Below, in pieces: positions 62,601-64,000 of a stretch of DNA of 64,000 nt. The notes under the pieces are model-generated. The model was given only the letters and a program-made list of their open reading frames with translations. It did no database searches and was not told the origin of the DNA. A program made the position numbers and the translations under genes. The DNA lies in the NCBI GenBank assembly GCA_950295325.1, contig OX485805.1, positions 29,623,501-29,687,500 of the forward strand, written 5' to 3'. The DNA comes from Polytrichum commune (lineage: Eukaryota; Streptophyta; Polytrichopsida; Polytrichales; Polytrichaceae). Each line of letters starts with the position of its first letter. Within the stretch, counting starts at the first letter, position 1.

Positions 62601-62729
62601 TGCCTTGACGTTAGCCAGGATGGTAATGCATATGTGAGTGGAGGAGTGGACCGGGAGGTGAAGCTATGGCACTACGACGAAGGCCATTGCTACTTTGTTG
62701 GACTTGGGCATAGCTCGCCCATCACTAGG
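49954..62729 (+). CDS. CFAP52: CFAP52 (WDR16/FAP52) flagellar WD40 protein, 14 exons, 3' end missing
   Basis: Exons: 49954-50085, 50742-50837, 51957-52040, 54484-54583, 55237-55427, 56210-56269, 56925-57193, 57622-57793, 58816-59016, 59275-59352, 60003-60086, 60805-60873, 61732-61833, 62529-62729. All phases match with GT-AG borders, giving 613 codons with no stop. Exon 1 reads CIGFGGTVGLGLILHPN, then YPLGTTIVLRD, the family's N-terminal signature. WD40 blades follow: GHNNRVSCVALS, IIVWDYDNRKLL, VGTRTGDVMQ, LFATASTNDIRLWNL, MPDGKSIISGWSDGKIRA, VTAIASTSD, VRVWKIG, CGTDRK and VSGGVDREVKLWHYDEG. An in-frame TGA upstream supports the ATG at 49954. CFAP52 is a microtubule inner protein of axonemal doublets in motile cilia; in a plant it would act in sperm flagella. 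About 35 residues of the last blade should lie beyond 64000 or were missed after 62729. Donors of exons 9 (gttaag) and 4 (gtgatc) are the least certain. Confidence 0.93.
50636..50671. repeat. (GA)18 microsatellite in CFAP52 intron 1
   Basis: Uninterrupted GA run between exons 1 and 2. Confidence 0.95.
52041..54483. other. CFAP52 intron 3, 2.4 kb
   Basis: This is the longest intron of the gene. It holds a C11 run at 53473-53483 and a + strand open frame of 99 codons (52877-53176) without a recognised motif, possibly a retroelement relic. Confidence 0.6.
57300..57451. mobile_element. CACTA-ended miniature element in CFAP52 intron 7
   Basis: It begins CACTACAAGCACATGAAACA and ends TTGGACTCATATGTTGATAG followed by TG, so its ends are inverted and of the CACTA...TAGTG type. 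Length is 152 bp. The interior resembles the start of the element at 60123. No matching target duplication is visible. Confidence 0.65.
58112..58266. mobile_element. CACTA-ended miniature element with AAA target duplication, CFAP52 intron 8
   Basis: The 155-bp element begins CACTACAAGCATATGAGACT and ends with its near-perfect inverse, AGTCTCATATGCTTGTAGTG. It is flanked by AAA on both sides, consistent with the 3-bp duplication of CACTA-superfamily transposons. Confidence 0.85.
58436..58667. mobile_element. second CACTA-ended inverted-repeat element, CFAP52 intron 8
   Basis: It starts CACTAGGAGAAAACTTGTC and ends GACAAGTTTCCTCCTAGTG. Inner inverted blocks include 'gttgcaactcatggcgaga' against 'gccatgagttacaatg'. 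Flanking triplets (AGT, AAT) differ, so the target duplication is not clear. Confidence 0.75.
60123..60608. mobile_element. CACTA-ended composite miniature element, CFAP52 intron 11
   Basis: It begins CACTACAAGCATATGAGTCT and ends AGACTTATATGCTTGTAGTG. The interior (about 60370-60540) contains a copy of the 58436-58667 family without its outer ends ('tttgtccattgcaact' to 'atgagttgcaatgga'), so one family seems nested in the other. Confidence 0.75.
61434..61454. repeat. interstitial TTTAGGG x3
   Basis: Three perfect copies of the Arabidopsis-type plant telomere unit lie in CFAP52 intron 12. Confidence 0.9.
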
Positions 62730-62754
62730 GTATCATTCCTCATTCATCAAGACG

Positions 62755-62787
<33 letters not shown>

Positions 62788-64000
62788 GTGGGTTTACACT
62801 AGGGTGTAGGGTCAAGGAAACTCCCAAATTGAGCATTCATATTGATAGAGAGCAAATTTTGGATTCAGGGAGTTTAGATTAGGATCCAAGCCCAAGGTAT
62901 GAGATAAGAAGTGGGACCAATGTGGTATCACTTTCCAACCAAACCACAACGGTCCAAACTCAAGAACTTACTCCTCATGGTTTGAGAAACCAATCTTCAA
63001 GCTTGCATCCAATTTTCTATCCAAAAGTAAGGTTTGGCAAAGGGTGTTTTGGACCTTAAGTCTCTTGGGCTCATACCCTAATATACATCCATCCTTATTA
63101 CTATGGCACAAATGAAGCATCTCCATTCCAAAAGAAGCCAAGTACAACCAAAAATCCCCGGTCACATTGGGAAGCACTCAGGTTGTACACTATGAACTAT
63201 TCAACAAGCATATGTATATTATGATAGTTTTCTAATTGCACCCTCTCTCTTTGGAAAGCGACCATCGTGTAGATGCTTAGAATTTTTTTCAATATTCAAT
63301 GATCGTTTTCTTTACTATAAGTCCAAGCATCAGAGCTCTTAATAAAAAGCTTAAAAACTTGAAGGTCTAGAATCTACTTGCTTATCAAATGTACACTTGG
63401 AGACTTTATAATCTACACCCATATGTGCCAACCAACGTATGCAAGTAGCTTGATAGTGAAAATACTCGTCATTCATGCTTGCTTCTTCAAAAAGTTGGTG
63501 TTTGTATCATTATTATGATCATTTAAGCACAATTTCTCAACACCTACCTAAACATTCTTTTAGGTTTTAGGTTTATAATATGATAGGCTCAAGAACTAAG
63601 GTTTATTTCACTATCAATTTTGCAAGTGAAGTAGCAGTAGGGTGTATCATTCACAATTGGGTACTGTAAGTGAGTTTGGTATTTTCAATCAACTATGTAA
63701 GAAAGTGGAAATTTAGGGGTTGCCTTTTGGGGAGGTAGGTGTGGGTGGACTTCTTTTGCACCCATCGGAGTTATTTATCTTCAATGGAATAACATTTTTT
63801 TTTAATTTCCTTCAACACTTTATAATCTCGTGCCCTCATGTGCTTGACCCTCACTTTTTGGAAGTGCCATAAGAACTATACTATATAAGTATACATGTTT
63901 TATTCTTTTAAAGGTGATTACTATCAATCTTGTGTATCAACCTTTGTTTTGTTAACAGACTTTTGTTTTGCATTGCTTATCTAAAGAACTATGAATCAAA
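62730..64000. other. presumed CFAP52 intron 14, no exon seen
   Basis: I searched by eye for the expected last exon, which should encode the final blade with a W-[RK] end, and found none. The missing exon is probably beyond the window. Confidence 0.5.
62756..62788. repeat. (ATT)11 microsatellite
   Basis: A pure trinucleotide run lies just after CFAP52 exon 14, in the presumed intron 14. Confidence 0.95.

Noticed and set aside
1-64000. Bacterial-type systems (CRISPR arrays, operons, phage genes)
   Set aside because: No regularly spaced direct repeats with unique spacers, no clustered intact bacterial genes; introns and plant gene families show nuclear eukaryotic DNA.
1-64000. tRNA and rRNA genes
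   Set aside because: I saw no stretch with tRNA A/B-box order and cloverleaf pairing or rRNA-like conserved blocks; a covariance-model scan would be needed to exclude them.

Overview
The window looks like nuclear DNA of a land plant with swimming sperm, most likely a moss. Two observations support this. An intact 14-exon gene on the + strand encodes the flagellar WD40 protein CFAP52 (WDR16/FAP52), a family kept only in lineages with motile cilia. The - strand carries a protein kinase-NB-ARC-LRR gene, the 'PNL' architecture described from bryophytes. The DNA is AT-rich and gene-poor, full of decayed mobile DNA, with long introns and TTTAGGG-type telomere-like repeats. I cannot name the species.

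Layout. 1-16 kb is mostly non-coding. It holds a broken transposase-like gene (6.4-8.0 kb, -) with subterminal-type repeats next to it, a 40-bp perfect inverted repeat around a hAT/DUF4371-like relic (10.5-10.9 kb), and a Ty1/copia RNase H fragment (14.8-15.3 kb, -). 16.4-17.6 kb (-) carries a complete two-exon PR-10/Bet v 1-like gene of 158 residues. 17.7-27.3 kb is repeat-rich: a GC-rich inverted repeat, an unidentified decayed coding stretch, three 174-bp tandem units, a foldback element, LTR-like tandem copies and a hairpin. 27.4-34.5 kb (-) is the kinase-NB-ARC-LRR gene. Its exon structure is clear, with about 45 LRR units of 72 bp, but it is interrupted by several frameshifts and stop codons, so I call it a pseudogene. 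A candidate 5' untranslated exon lies at 36.4-36.7 kb. 38.0-38.7 kb holds a Ty3/gypsy chromovirus integrase relic, and 39.06-39.21 kb a broken second copy of the PR-10 second exon. 40.4-43.7 kb (-) is an intact seven-exon ING-type PHD-finger gene. 44.5-45.3 kb holds an unidentified coding relic. 45.3-49.9 kb is non-coding with many long C/G runs. 49.95-62.73 kb (+) is CFAP52, whose last exon is probably beyond the window; its introns contain CACTA-ended miniature elements.

The intact genes are unrelated housekeeping or specialised genes: chromatin reading (ING), ligand-binding/stress (PR-10) and the sperm axoneme (CFAP52). They show no operon-like connection. Gene models were built by hand from splice signals, reading-frame phase and family motifs; no database search was possible.
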